NCBI GenBank assembly: GCA_030068075.1
Contig: CM057831.1
Span: 14,117,370 to 14,181,369, forward strand
Reading direction: 5' to 3'
Source of the DNA: Paguma larvata
Lineage: Eukaryota > Chordata > Mammalia > Carnivora > Viverridae
Length of the DNA: 64,000 bases
Notes under the pieces: model-generated
Told to the model about the DNA's origin: nothing
The model's input: only the letters and a program-made list of their open reading frames with translations
The model's database searches: none
Shown here: one piece after another, positions 1-10,669 of the stretch
Numbering within the stretch: position 1 is the stretch's first letter
Layout: each line of letters begins with the position of its first letter
Translations under genes and position numbers: made by a program

Positions 1-283
1 TATATAAAATTCTAGAAAAAGCGACCTAAGTAACTTAATATCTGGCAGCATATATCATGTCATCTGTCACCCGAGGACGAGGGCGAGAATTGAAAGGTTT
101 GGGAGGAGAGAGACGGCCATAGGTCAAGAAGAAACTTTGAGGGTTTATAGATCTATTCATTATCTTGATTTTGGTGATGTTTATACAGCTGTCAAAACTT
201 ATCAAGTTGTATACTTTTACTATGTGCAGTTTACTGTTTGTTAATTATACTTCATTACGTTGTTAAAAATAATTAGAAGAAGA
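1..283 (+). repeat. Old L1 (L1M-type) 3' UTR end, truncated by window edge
   Basis: The text follows the usual old-L1 3' end: a tataaaattctagaaaa opening, an interior describing the end of the UTR (tatcttgattttggtgatg), then gtcaaaacttatcaa and a final ttaattatacttc before a short A-rich end. No ORF2 sequence is left in the window. It is a dead fragment on the + strand. The subfamily is not resolved. Confidence 0.75.
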
Positions 284-284
284 C

Positions 285-1375
285 AAAAGTCCTAATTAAG
301 CGATGGGCAAAATATCTGAACAGATACTTTACCGAAGAATAGGTACAGATGGCAAATAAGCACATGAAAAGATGCTGTACGTCATTCATCATTAAGAAAT
401 GCAAATGAGGGGCGCCTGGGTGGCTCAGTCGGTTAAGCGGCCGACTTCGGCTCAGGTCACAATCTCACGGTCTGTGAGTTCGAGCCCCACATCGGGCTCT
501 GTGCTGATGGCTCATCAGAGCCTGGAGCCTGCTTCGGATTCTGTGTCTCCCTCTCTCTCTGCCCTTCCCCTGCTCATGCTCTATCTCTATATCTCTCAAA
601 AAATAAATAAACGTTCAAAAAAAAAAATTTAAAAAAAAAATGCAAATGAAAGTCACAAAGAGATGCAACCACGCACCTACAAAATTGCAAAAACAAAACA
701 CACACACACAAAGACGCGGCAAAGGGCTGGCGAGTGTACGGAGCAACTGTAATTTTCCTACGTTGTTGGTCTAAATGCAAAATGGCACAGGCACTTGGGA
801 GACGAGTTTGGCACTTTCTTATAAAGTGAAGCCTACCTTTATCCCACAGCTCATGTTTTTTTCCACTCCTACATATTTACCTCAAAGAAACGTAAGCATA
901 AGAGCACACGGAGTTCAGGTCAGTAGGTCGTTCAGAGCCGACTGAAATCTGGAAACATCCCAGATGTCTGTCAGCCGGTGATTGGCTGAACAACTGTGCT
1001 GCGTCCCTCCGCTGCGCCCCTCAACAATAAAAACAAACAAACAAGCTACTCATAAATGCAACAATATGGATGCATCTCAAAGAATTAGGTTAAAAGGAAG
1101 AAGCAAGATACACACACAATAAAATTCCATTTATTCTGGAAAATACAAAACCATGGATAAAAAGATCACGTCGGTAGCCGTCAGAGGTAAGAATGTTAAG
1201 GAAAGCGACTACAGGGCGGGACAAGGGGACTTTTTGTGGAGATAAAACTATCTTATATCTTGAACATGCTAATAATTAGAGAACTGTAAACATTTGTCAA
1301 TTCTCTGAGCGCGACACCTGAAAATCTGAATTTTGCTCTATGAAATTTATGCTTCTGTAAACCTCGCTTTTAAGA
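285..1375 (+). repeat. Old L1 fragment: ORF2 C-terminal part and 3' UTR, split by a SINE
   Basis: This second L1 piece on + starts in ORF2 C-terminal sequence (gggcaaaatatctgaacag, then the part for the last ORF2 domain) and runs into a 3' UTR ending near 1375. Many frame breaks mean it codes for nothing. A SINE at 409-637 divides it; reading resumes at about 650. Confidence 0.7.
409..637 (+). mobile_element. CAN-SINE (felid tRNA-derived SINE), full length
   Basis: The tRNA-derived head is followed by A-box-like tggctcagtcggttaag, B-box-like gttcgagcccc, a (TC)-rich stretch and an aataaataaacgtt A tail. A perfect 12-bp target-site duplication, aaatgcaaatga, lies at 397-408 and 638-649. The element is non-coding and mobilised by L1 proteins. 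It interrupts an old L1. Confidence 0.96.
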
Positions 1376-1439
1376 AAAAATCCATCAGTTATTCTTGATT
1401 TTTAAAAGCTCAATAAAATCGGGTTAGATACTTTCCTGA

Positions 1440-2770
1440 TACAGTTAAAAATTTCTGAGCCCCAAAATGAGCATCGTTTTTAATTGAAAAACCACGGAGG
1501 AATTCCAACTAGAAGCATACAGAAGATTCCCATCATCATCACCATATTCTATAACCTTGTACTGAAGTCTCTAGTGAACACTGCTGGACTAGAGAAGAAA
1601 GATACAGATGCAAAATCGGAAACAAGGAATAAAACACAATACTTGAAAGTGTTTGGTGGCAATCCAGAAAAGCCAAGAAAATAAACTGAATAAAAGCAGA
1701 AACTCAAAAAAACCCAGTCATTGCAGCTATCCAGTTAATACAAATAAATCAATGATTTTCTTGTATCTAAAGAGTAACGAGGTGGCGGGTATGAAAGAAG
1801 AAAGTCCCATTTACAACCGCAACACAAAAAGACGAGAGGGAAATTCGCCTGAGAAGTCCAAGCCATACTAAGAAAACTTGGTAAAATTAACTAAAGATAG
1901 CAAAGTTTAACAAATGGAAAGCCTTGCAAATTTCAGTTTGGGAGAACCAACAGCATAAAGATGTCATTTTTACCTAACCTAATTTTAAAAATTGATGTGA
2001 TCTCCATAAAGTTACGGACATTTAAAAAAAAATACCATACCTCGAACGAGGACAAATTCCAAATGGATCAAGATTTAAATAAAAAGCATGAAGCCATAAA
2101 AATACTGAAAGAAACCATGGAAGGATTCCATTATTGGCTTGGATAGGGAAAAGCTTATCTAAATATAAATCAAAACTCCACATTAAAAAAATTTGTTATA
2201 TTTGACTACATAAAATTAAAAGAAAATTTCAGCATGAAAACGTACCACTTAAAAAGGAAAATATAAGTGTTAAGCTGCATTAAAATACTTGTAACCAGTA
2301 TCAAGAAAAGGAGCTTCTCTCCCTAATATATAAAGAGCTCCTAAAATTTGATAAAATCCAGTGGGGAAATGGGCAACGAATATAAGAGGAAATACGAAGT
2401 ATTTTTAAAGATATGAAACTACTCGTAAGTCAAATGCAATGTAAAAACTACACTGAGATACTATTTTTTCGCCCATCAGATTGTCAAAAGTCTAAAAGGG
2501 TGATACAATCTGTTGGTGAGGCTGTAAGAAAAGATTTACTTTCATCCCTTGCAGATGGGAATGTAAATTGTTACGAACCCTAGGGAGGGCAATTTGGTAA
2601 TATCTATTAAAATTACAAATGCATACGCTCTTTGACCCAGCTCTTCCACTTCTGGGAATGTATCTTAGAGTTAGACTAGGTCACATACCAAATCATATAC
2701 ATGAATATCTATTGCAGCTTTGTTAGTAATAGCAAAAGGTTGGACGCGACCCAAATCTTCCATCAATCTG
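1440..2770 (+). repeat. Old L1 ORF2 C-terminal fragment
   Basis: A third + strand L1 piece, in ORF2 text downstream of the reverse transcriptase. Recognisable blocks include catttacaa, caaatggatcaagatttaaa near 2060, ggggaaatgggcaacgaat near 2363, and gacccagctcttccacttct near 2634, which is the usual ORF2 C-terminal region. Frameshifts and stops throughout show it is dead. It gives several 60-70-codon open frames that are not genes. Confidence 0.7.
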
Positions 2771-3929
2771 AGGCGGATTTTTCTTTTAGCTTGCTTTTAC
2801 AGCTTCAAAGAGGGGGGGAAAAAAAAGAAAAAAATGAGCCCCTGTTGCTGAGCTCCATCCCTTCTTGCCCCAGACTGCCCTTAGTTCTAGAGTCCTTCCA
2901 AGATAGTGGAGGTCTCCCCAGGGGCGGTGACCTCAGGCCCCTTGAGAACATCAGCGTCATGGGAGGGAGAAACGCAGAACTCTATCCTCCAAGAATTAGC
3001 GGATTAGGACTTTTCTTCGCTGGGGTCAGTGAAGACGAAGAAAACAGGCAGCATGTGAACTTTCTCTAGATATAAGATGTGCCCCTAATACTTTTTTTTT
3101 TTTCCCAATTCTTGCTTAACTTTTAGTTAGGGCAAGATACACCTAACATGGCTTAAGATGTACACTTGCCATTTCAGTGAAGTGGTCCATTTTTCTAAAA
3201 ATTCTACACCCGAGAGGAAACGCCTGATGGTATTTTTTGCCCAGAGACGAATGTTTATGGGTACTTCATGCAACCATAATCAGGGCAAAAATATTCACCA
3301 CCGTCAACTTTCTAACCTCAGACAAAATATCTAGAAGACATAAACAGTGTCCCGAGCGAGGTTGCACAAACCGAGACTATGAAATGATGGGAAATGCTAA
3401 AGTTAGGTGTTCTTCTTCGTGTCCGCATTTACCTCCCCTTCTTTTTGAGAACCACGTGAGTTTGGTAAACTGTGTCGTTGCCGCCCGCTTCTTTGCTGTT
3501 GGTCTGTTCACTTTGGTCGTGTATCTTGTAGACACACATTCTTGAACAGCCATTCAGAGAAAAGCCGTTGGACCTCATCAGAGTGTAGACAGCAAGAATT
3601 CGGCTGCATGGCCCTAGTTTAAATAGAAACCACTTTGTGTAAAAAGGCTCACTTTAAGTGGGTCAATCTGTATTCGTTGCACCGCTTGAAACACCGAAGG
3701 CACACTTTTGTGTACTTAGTGTTTGGGGACCTTTTGGGAACACACTATATTTATACTCTATTAAACTAGGTCAGCTCCTTTGTTGGGACAGTCCCACGGG
3801 GAGCGATGCCTTTCACCTAAAGATAGCAAGAAGAGTTCTGGCATTTTCCTGGTTTGTCTCTCCCAACTCATTCTGCTGAAGTTGAATCTAGTAATGTCCT
3901 ACGTCTCAGTGAATAAACAGTGACTCATT
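2771..3929. other. Unassigned non-coding stretch
   Basis: I see no recognised repeat, no splice-flanked open frame and no RNA gene. The 122- and 102-codon open frames here have no family features. A short T run sits at 3092-3103. Confidence 0.5.
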
Positions 3930-4030
3930 CATTTAAAAATATTTCTTTGGTGTCTAGTGTGAATTCTTCATTGTGCTAGGTGTTATGGGAAATATGAATT
4001 CCAGCTGTCAATAAAACGGCTCTCCAAAAG
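3930..4030 (-). repeat. Probable L2 3' end fragment (weak)
   Basis: Text resembling caacaaatatttattgagtgc followed by tgctaggtgttatgggaaat matches the antisense of the L2/MIR-type 3' tail region. It is too short and diverged to be certain. Confidence 0.35.
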
Positions 4031-4040
4031 GGTAATAAGG

Positions 4041-4136
4041 CATATGTATTTATATATATAAAACTATATACATACATACATACATACATATATATACATA
4101 TGTGTGTATGTATGTATATATATGTATGTATGTATA
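4041..4136. repeat. AT-rich (TATG/TACA)n microsatellite
   Basis: Alternating tatata, catacatacatacata and gtatgtatgtata units make a nearly self-complementary stretch. The left half is tacata-rich and the right half tatgta-rich, so one strand can fold on itself. Confidence 0.9.
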
Positions 4137-4261
4137 TCACTAAAAAAAAGACAGAAAGGTGAGTTAGATAAAGCTGTTGAATCTCAGGTACCAGAAAGTT
4201 CCTTAAGACAAAGTGTCCTCCAAGGAGCTAGAAACTAAGACTTTTACTGAGCTCAGGGCAC

Positions 4262-4290
4262 GATAGATAGATAGATAGATAGGTAGATAT
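4262..4290. repeat. (GATA)n microsatellite
   Basis: About six gatagata units with one ggta interruption. Confidence 0.9.
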
Positions 4291-4324
4291 AAAAACTAAT
4301 ATGTATACATATGTATTAGTTTTT
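4291..4324. repeat. 34-bp inverted repeat
   Basis: Perfect 11-bp arms aaaaactaata (4291-4301) and tattagttttt (4314-4324) surround a 12-bp AT-rich centre containing gtatac and catatg. It abuts the GATA repeat. No function is known. Confidence 0.85.
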
Positions 4325-4990
4325 GTTAGTAGCAAATGAAACTCTCAAAAGAGAAAAGAGACGTTGACTTACACATAGTTTTTCCCAATTAAAAAAATAA
4401 GTGAAAAAATAAAATGCGATTTTGGATATTTTTCAGCACACTTCAAAAATAAGTTTTATAATACTCATATAAGTAAAAATATGTGCGAATCACAAGAACA
4501 ACATCGAAACTACAGAGACTGGCTGAACTTGGCATGCAACAGGTTGCAGTGAGGGGTCGCAGACCACTCACTGTTTCTTGTGGCATCTAGTCCCACGTGC
4601 TTTGAGAATAATATTGAATCGTGATTTTTTATTTTAATTAGGGCACCAATAAACCAAATGTGCACTAAAATCAGATGAAATGCCTAAAAATCTGGTTATG
4701 TGAAGAACACCAATTCAAATGGGGCATTCACCTTAGAAAAGAGAAGGCTTAGAACCAATGATACCTATCTTTAAATAACTGTGGTGGGCGATGGGTCAGT
4801 ATTGTTTACTGTTATTCCAGAGACCGGAAATAGTCATTTTTATTGTTATCCCAGAGACCACAAGTGAAAGTTGCAAGGAGGCAATTTTTAGCTCATAATG
4901 TAGAATGACTTGCTAACAATTACAGCTGTCCAAGAACAGTTGTGTATTTTGTGTATTGTGTTTTTGTGTATTTTGTGCATTTGTCGCAGA
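4325..4990. other. Unassigned non-coding stretch, possible CR1/L3 scrap
   Basis: Mostly unrecognised AT-rich DNA. A short duplication of ttat.ccagagacc occurs at about 4809-4828 and 4842-4861. The text gctaacaattacagctgtcc near 4911 resembles the CR1/L3 3' region, but the match is too short to annotate on its own. Confidence 0.4.
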
Positions 4991-4993
4991 TGA

Positions 4994-5095
4994 AATGCTT
5001 CTCAAACTTGAAGGTGCATTTGAATCACCTGGAGTCTTTAAAATGCTGTGTGGATCAGCAAATACACTTTGAGTCTCAAAGATACAGACAGAATT
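4994..5095 (+). repeat. MER5-like hAT fossil, partial
   Basis: gcttctcaaacttgaaggtg followed by gaatcacctggag is the first half of the MER5 non-autonomous hAT-Charlie consensus. The second half is lost or diverged. Confidence 0.55.
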
Positions 5096-5539
5096 TTTTT
5101 CAGTGTGTATTTTGGGAGTAGAGAAATTTTCAATTCCTCCCATCTTGAAAAGACTATTATTCTATCATTTGTTTTAGTCCCAATGCAAGGTATTTGCTAG
5201 ATGGTATGGGGCTTAATAAAAGTCAGGGTTCCCGAGGTAATATGGTAAATTCTAGAAACAGGAAAATGCATATCCCATGTGGAGTATATTAACTTGATCC
5301 CCAAAAAAATGTTTCTGGTAGAAGTGTTGTAGAAACATGCTTGGAGGGGTAGGCCAAGTTTCCATTGTGAATATCAAGTTAAGAACTTTCTACACCTCAG
5401 GGATAATGATATATCAGCTCAGATTTGTATCCACCTGTAAACAACATATCCCCAAGATAGTGGGTTACCCAGGATAGTGGGTTACATGTACAAATGCTTA
5501 TTTTTCTAATAAATCCAAAAATACAGTATTAGGCAGCCT

Positions 5540-5960
5540 AGGGTTGGTTGATCTCCCAGCCCTCCGAAGTCATTTGAGACTGTCTCTTATCTTTCTGGTT
5601 AGCCATCTCCAGAGCTGATGTCTACCCTCAAGACTATCTTAAGATTCAAGACATTTGCTGGAGCTCTGGCAGTGTGGTCACATTCCAGCACGGGCAAAGA
5701 GGAAAAAAGGATGAAGAAAAGACTCCTTTTGAAGCAACTCAAAAAATCCATGCAAATGCTGCTTATATCTCATTGGACAGAACTTGATCACATGACTGAA
5801 TGTAACTGCCAGGGGGGTTGGGAAAGGTGGGTCTCTAAGCTAAGCACTTTGTCTACGGTTTTGTTTCTCAGGGATAATGAATGGATTAATGTACACTGGG
5901 AGTCATCCAGCAGTCTCTACCGACGAATGTGTGTCAAGAAATTGTTGTGAGTTGAAAAGG
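5540..5960 (+). repeat. Old mammalian interspersed repeat, family not named
   Basis: The blocks tctcattggacagaacttg, gatcacatgactga, ggttgggaaaggtgg and agcagtctctacc, in this order and spacing, recur widely in mammalian genomes as an old interspersed repeat. I cannot name the family from memory. A 110-codon open frame here lies inside it and is not a gene. Confidence 0.5.
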
Positions 5961-6435
5961 GACACCTGCAGAGACTGTTTTTCGAAAGACAAACATGGAA
6001 GTAATAAAAAGAATGACATCGAATGTTGAGAGAGTCTGTAATCAAGATGATTCATTTCTAGATGTAAAGGAATCCTGGAGGTATTGGACTAGATCAGAGA
6101 AGTAACCGATGAAGTAGAAAGGGAAGGGCTTTGGGGATGGCCATAACAAAGGTATGGTCGCTGGAGCTTGGTGGATTGACCTGAACAGAAAGAAAGGAAG
6201 AGGAGCCTAACCATCCATGGGATCCAGAACCGAGATGATTTGGAACAGAAATGACAAAAAGGAAGCCAAGTTGCCGAAGAAGAGGATGTGTCTTGTTCCA
6301 GACATGATAGATGTGCTGTGTCAATGGAACATCCGAGGGGAGATGGGAACACGTCTGAACCTTTTATGGTTAAGACTGTAGGATGGTCGCTCAGGAGATA
6401 ATTGAGTGTTGGAGGGCTGGCTTCGGAGCTTTTTC
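5961..6435. other. Unassigned non-coding stretch
   Basis: No repeat or gene recognised. It is moderately purine-rich on + (aagaaaggaagagg near 6190). Confidence 0.45.
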
Positions 6436-6535
6436 ATATACTTCCCACCTCCACTTGGATGTCTATTAGTCCTCTCACATTTTATGTTTCCAAAATGGAA
6501 CTCTCAACCACCTGCGCCCCACTCTGGGTGTTGAG
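6436..6535 (+). repeat. L2 ORF fragment
   Basis: ctccacttggatgtctatta followed by ccaaaatggaactct is the well-known L2 reverse-transcriptase-side text (cacttggatgtc... caaaactgaactcct). It is a short dead fragment. Confidence 0.65.
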
Positions 6536-6659
6536 GACCCAAACAGCATGGGTCTGTTTCAATATTCATCTCAACAAAATAAAATGTATAGGCGAATATG
6601 CTGAAAATGACATAGATAAAATTCTAAAGCCAAATATAGATTATTTGGTGTGATCTATA

Positions 6660-7560
6660 CTTTGAGAATAGTCCCCTCTGAATTTTGAATTATTTCCTGT
6701 GATCCAGTCTTCGGATGCCTTCCAATTTAATTTAGCCATCTGCTTAAGGGGAACGATAACCCATAAAAGCAAGGTGTCCCAATTTAGCCAGCTTCCACAG
6801 CACGCTCCTCATAGACAAACTCAATTTTCCAAACACGAGCTCTATCTGCATCTGTTAATTGAGGTGTAGACGAGGGTTCCTGCCTTTTCATTGGCAATGA
6901 ATCTGATTCTCCCTTGACAGTATAATCCTAATGCCAGAGGTCAGGCTTGTGTTAACCCATTCTGAACCTGCCTTCAAGTGGTTAATGAAAGATCCCTAGA
7001 GGAAAGCCTTGACCTTCCCCTGAGCTGCGTTTTCTCTAATTGAATTGAATTTTCCCCTTCCTCCCTTTGTTCCTTTAGGATCCAACCAGAGAGAGAAGCC
7101 AACTGACCTCCTGGGATATATTAATTACATGTATTGGTGGACTGTGTTTTGTTTTTCCATTATGTTCGTGTCGCCTTTTTATTGTCCTATCCCACAAAAC
7201 ATCACATAGACTAACTCTCTGGGAGTTTCCTATTTGCATTTAGTCAGGAGGGGACAACCTACCCCATGTGAGCGGAGAAACTCTGATGATACCAAGTCAA
7301 CAAGCTGAAGACTCCCTTTCTACCTTCCCAAAGAAGCCAGAAGTGCAGGTCATCCCACAGACAACCGGGTAAATGCTCGACCATTCTCTGTAGGAGGTCT
7401 GGACACTTTTGGAAGAGACTGAAATCTGTTACTAAACCAGGGAGCCGAAAATGTCGAAAAATGAATGCATTTTGAATGAAAACATTTCAAATCCAAGAGT
7501 GCTTCCTCATTAATGACGTACCGATGCACACAGAGCTTTGTGATTAACAACATGCTCTCA
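6660..7560. other. Unique AT-rich stretch, possible conserved non-coding element
   Basis: No transposon text is recognised across 900 bp flanked by repeats. It contains several homeodomain-like words (taatta, ttaattg, taatcc, caagtggttaatg) and few CpGs. That resembles developmental enhancers but is only suggestive. Conservation cannot be seen from one sequence. Confidence 0.3.
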
Positions 7561-7599
7561 CTTTCTATCCCTCGTCATCCTTTGCCATAGGCGTGATGA

Positions 7600-7720
7600 G
7601 TACTATATTCATTCCACAGATAAGAATGAGGCACTGAGAGCGCTCAGGTGCTTGCTCAAGGCCATATGGCTGACTCTGTAGCAGAGCCGAGATACGTCTT
7701 ACACTCTTCCATTTCCCTCT
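7600..7720 (-). repeat. MIR fragment
   Basis: cagataagaatgaggcactg followed by gctcaaggccatatggct is the antisense of the MIR core (cacagataaggaaactgaggc... aaggtcacacagct). Confidence 0.6.
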
Positions 7721-8187
7721 AGTGAAAACATCGGCCAGTGTTTGCTTACCTACCAGGTGGTATAGTACAGACTGCTCTAAGCCACGGATGTCAAATATGT
7801 TGGATCCACTGAACCGAATTTATTCTACTCCTTTCCCCCACGTGCATAAACGACATTCCCTCCTCACCTGCCAAACACCGCGAGTTTACGCTAAGACTTC
7901 AAGCTACTCGCCACTCCCCAGGCAGACCGTGCCATGTGTGTACACCTGCGACTTCGCTCGCAGCGCACCTTGTGCTAAGTGCTTCCTCTCCCCCATTGCC
8001 TGTCTGCTCTGAAGCCCAGTATTTTCTATTTCTCTGCGGCAAAGTGTATTATTCCTTCTTTATACCTCTCAGATCAGAAGGTTGAATCATGTACTTATAT
8101 TAAGGAGATAATGGATTTAAAGACTTGGCAGGGCATCAGGATGTGGTGTCTGTTCACTAAATGTTAGCTATGACGATGAGGGTGCTA
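7721..8187. other. Unassigned non-coding stretch
   Basis: No repeat or gene recognised. The 96-codon open frame at 7722-8012 shows no recognisable domain. Confidence 0.45.
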
Positions 8188-8205
8188 TCTCTTCTATTAG
8201 TCTCT

Positions 8206-8432
8206 CTCTTTTTCTTTTAATTTCATTTGAATGTTTATTTATTTTTGAAAAAAGGGAGAGAGAGAGAGAGCATGAGCAGGGGAGGGACGGAGAGAAAGAG
8301 GGAGACACAGAATCCGAAGTAGACTCCAGGCTCTGAGATGTCAGCACAGAGCCCTACGTGGGGATTGAACCCATGAACCGTGAGATCAGGACTGAAGTCA
8401 AGATGCTTAACCGACTGGGCCACCCAGGTGCC
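8206..8432 (-). mobile_element. CAN-SINE, full length
   Basis: Read on the minus strand it has the SINE head (gaggcacctgggtggc), the A and B box region, a (TC)n stretch and a T-rich tail at the left. An 18-bp target-site duplication with one mismatch (tctcttctattagtctct / tctcttccattagtctct) lies at 8188-8205 and 8433-8450. Confidence 0.95.
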
Positions 8433-8718
8433 TCTCTTCCATTAGTCTCTTAACTCAAACATAAAGGATATTTTCTCTGTATTTGGCACAATATATGTCA
8501 CATGGTAAGAAATCTTTAGTGATTTTTTAATTGATTTATAGGTTGTCTCTACAGGCATTATATAGAGAGCAATAAAGGCGACATTTATATTAGTTTATAA
8601 TGCAGAGTGAAGAGGTGGGTATACATAACTGTGGCCATGACAATTTTAAAGGGATGGGGCGGAATCTTAAGCACATAGTAGCCATGAGCTTAAAATGAGC
8701 TTAGAGAGCATCTAATTG

Positions 8719-8879
8719 AGTGGTTCTCAAAGTGTAGGCTTCCAACCAGCAGTGGCCGCCTGGGAACTTGTTAGAAACGTAGAATTTCCAGGCTCACCCA
8801 AGATTTTCAGGGATGGAAACTCTGTTTTCACAAGCCTTCCAGGCGATTGGGACTCACGGTAAAGTTTGAGAACTACTGG
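8719..8879 (-). repeat. MER5A hAT-Charlie fossil, near full length
   Basis: It begins gtggttctcaaagtg and ends gtttgagaactactg, which are the paired MER5A termini. The interior gcctgggaacttgttagaaa is the antisense of the MER5A body. It is a non-autonomous DNA transposon with no coding content. Confidence 0.85.
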
Positions 8880-8887
8880 TCTAGCCC

Positions 8888-8997
8888 AATCATCTAACTT
8901 TGCAGAGGAAGAGAATCAAGGCACAGAGAGGTCAAATGACTGACCTGAGGTCACACAGCCAATTAATGGTAGAAATGAGGCTAGAACCTTATTGGTT
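8888..8997 (-). repeat. MIR core fragment
   Basis: ggcacagagaggtcaaatga, then ctgaggtcacacagcc and gaggctagaacc follow the antisense MIR core closely. It directly follows the MER5A copy. Confidence 0.8.
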
Positions 8998-8999
8998 CT

Positions 9000-9750
9000 C
9001 ATGACCACTTGACTTTAATATTGCTCCCCGTGGCTTCTTTATTCTTTTTTAAAAAGGTTGTTCTTCCTCCAGTTCATCGTAAGGTAACTGTATTAACGGT
9101 GTGCCAGGAACTCGCGATGCTTGCTTATATAGAAAGTCTTAATGCCAGGACATTGGAATGGGTTTTGGGGCTCAACCAATTACCCTCTGTGTAGCTATCC
9201 ACGGCAGCCCTGCAAGAGAAACCTTCTGAGAGGAGCAGTCAGCTGACAGCCTCCAACTGCTGTACCTTTGGGATCTGCCTCAGTGTTAGAGCCCAGAGCA
9301 CGGGCTCCCAGCTGTTGGCCGAGCATGGCATGGGCCCTAGGGCCTGGCCATTTCTGCTCAGTGTGAGATTCTGCTATTAACCTTCTCTTTGAAGCTCCCT
9401 TCGGGCTCTGGGACCCACAGAGGTGCTGGCCAGTCTGAGGCTGGCTCTTTCCCTTCCCCGTACTTTTGCAGGAGTCAGACCTCCACCGGGACCCGAAGGC
9501 TTTCGTGTCTGCTTCTGCTCCCTCTCTCCTGAAGGTTTCATGGGAGGGACCCCCAATAAATCTCTTCTGCTTCTAACTCCACCATAGCATCTGATTCCAG
9601 CATGACCTGAACACACACACTGCTCTCCTTGAGCCTCCGCTTCCAGTTGAGTAGATGGTGTTGTGAAGGTCCATTCCCTAAGCCAGACTGGGGAAACAGT
9701 ACATAGTTGCTGTAGTGTTAATAGGAACACAGTCATCAACATCAAGGTCA
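9000..9750. other. Unassigned stretch, with an AATAAA-bearing segment that may be an old LTR
   Basis: No named repeat recognised. 9360-9600 is GC-richer and holds an aataaa at 9555-9560 followed by tctcttctgcttctaactcc, which looks like the R region of some retroviral LTRs. Terminal tg...ca ends and a TSD were not found. The 124-codon minus-strand open frame has no family features. Confidence 0.35.
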
Positions 9751-9754
9751 TGAT

Positions 9755-10147
9755 GCCTACGTGATGACATTGACATAAACGCGTGTGGCAGAGACATGTG
9801 TTATTTATGGAATAGTCAGGCGATCCCCCGCATTTCCACCCCAGGTAGGGGGCTATGACAAGTTTTGGCCAACGTGTTATGAACTAAAGCGATACTTTTC
9901 CAACTGAGGCCAAACTACAGAAGAACGTATGTGTTCTAAGGCCGGCACAGCAGACTCCAAAGGCACGTGTCTCATTAGGGTAATGGAGCCTTCATCAGCC
10001 TGTCATCTGTGAGCTAATATTGAACCCAGTTCCCAGCACACCTACATTGGATATGACATATGATAAGAAATAAAGCTTTAGTGGATGAAGCACTGAGATT
10101 TGAGGATTAATTTGTTACCACAGCTTAACTATCTTATCCTGACTAAA
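9755..10147 (+). repeat. MLT1/MaLR-like solo LTR (ancient endogenous retroviral LTR)
   Basis: atgtgttatttatggaatag, then ttggccaacgtgttatgaac, then gaaataaagctttag with an AATAAA at 10069-10074, then gcactgagatttgaggatta and a close ...atcctgactaaaaca. That is the order found in MaLR LTRs. No internal gag or pol sequence adjoins it, so it is a solo LTR fossil. Confidence 0.6.
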
Positions 10148-10427
10148 ACAATGTGGTTTTATTTATTTTTTTTTTTTGCAAAATATATAGCACCATGGAA
10201 ATAGAAGATATTTTCATTTTAACTGCTCGGTTTCTAGCATTGTTCTTGATTGTGTTGGGGAGAAAAAGTATCATTGTAAAGATTAAGATCTAATTCAAAG
10301 ACACAAGAAAAATAAAACTTGACTTAGGAATAAAATTCTCAAGCCTATGATAGGAAAAATCAGTCATTTTCAGGGGAATCTTACTGGCAAGTTCTTACTT
10401 GAAAAAAAATCCCAGAGTTTTACTTGA
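10148..10427. other. Unassigned AT-rich stretch
   Basis: A T13 run near 10166 is followed by AT-rich text with no recognised element. Confidence 0.4.
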
Positions 10428-10441
10428 AAAAAATTTAGTTG

Positions 10442-10655
10442 GAGGGGCCCCTGGGTGGCTCAGTCGGTTAAGTGCATGACTCTTGATTTCAGCTCAGGTC
10501 ACGATCTCACGGTTTCATGAGGTCAAGCCCCGCATCCGGCTCTGTGCCGGCATCACGGAAACTGCTTGAGATTCCCTCTCTCTCCCTCTCTCTCTCCGCC
10601 CCTCTTCTACTCATGCTTTCTCAAAATAAACAAATAATTTAAAAAATTTTTAAAG
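10442..10655 (+). mobile_element. CAN-SINE, full length
   Basis: Head ggggcccctgggtggctcag, A/B-box region, (TC)n and A-rich tail. An identical 14-bp duplication aaaaaatttagttg lies at 10428-10441 and 10656-10669. The B-box region reads gtcaagcccc, diverged from the best copies. Confidence 0.95.
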
Positions 10656-10669
10656 AAAAAATTTAGTTG

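Noticed and set aside
411..490. tRNA gene suggested by the A and B boxes in SINE heads
   Set aside because: The boxes belong to SINE promoters. No mature tRNA fold or flanks of a tRNA gene are present.
399..632. Open frames translating SINEs (also at 27112, 41145, 49722, 54557 and 58028)
   Set aside because: The recurring Ala-Gln-Ser-Val and Ser-Leu-Glu-Pro-Ala text is translated SINE, not protein.
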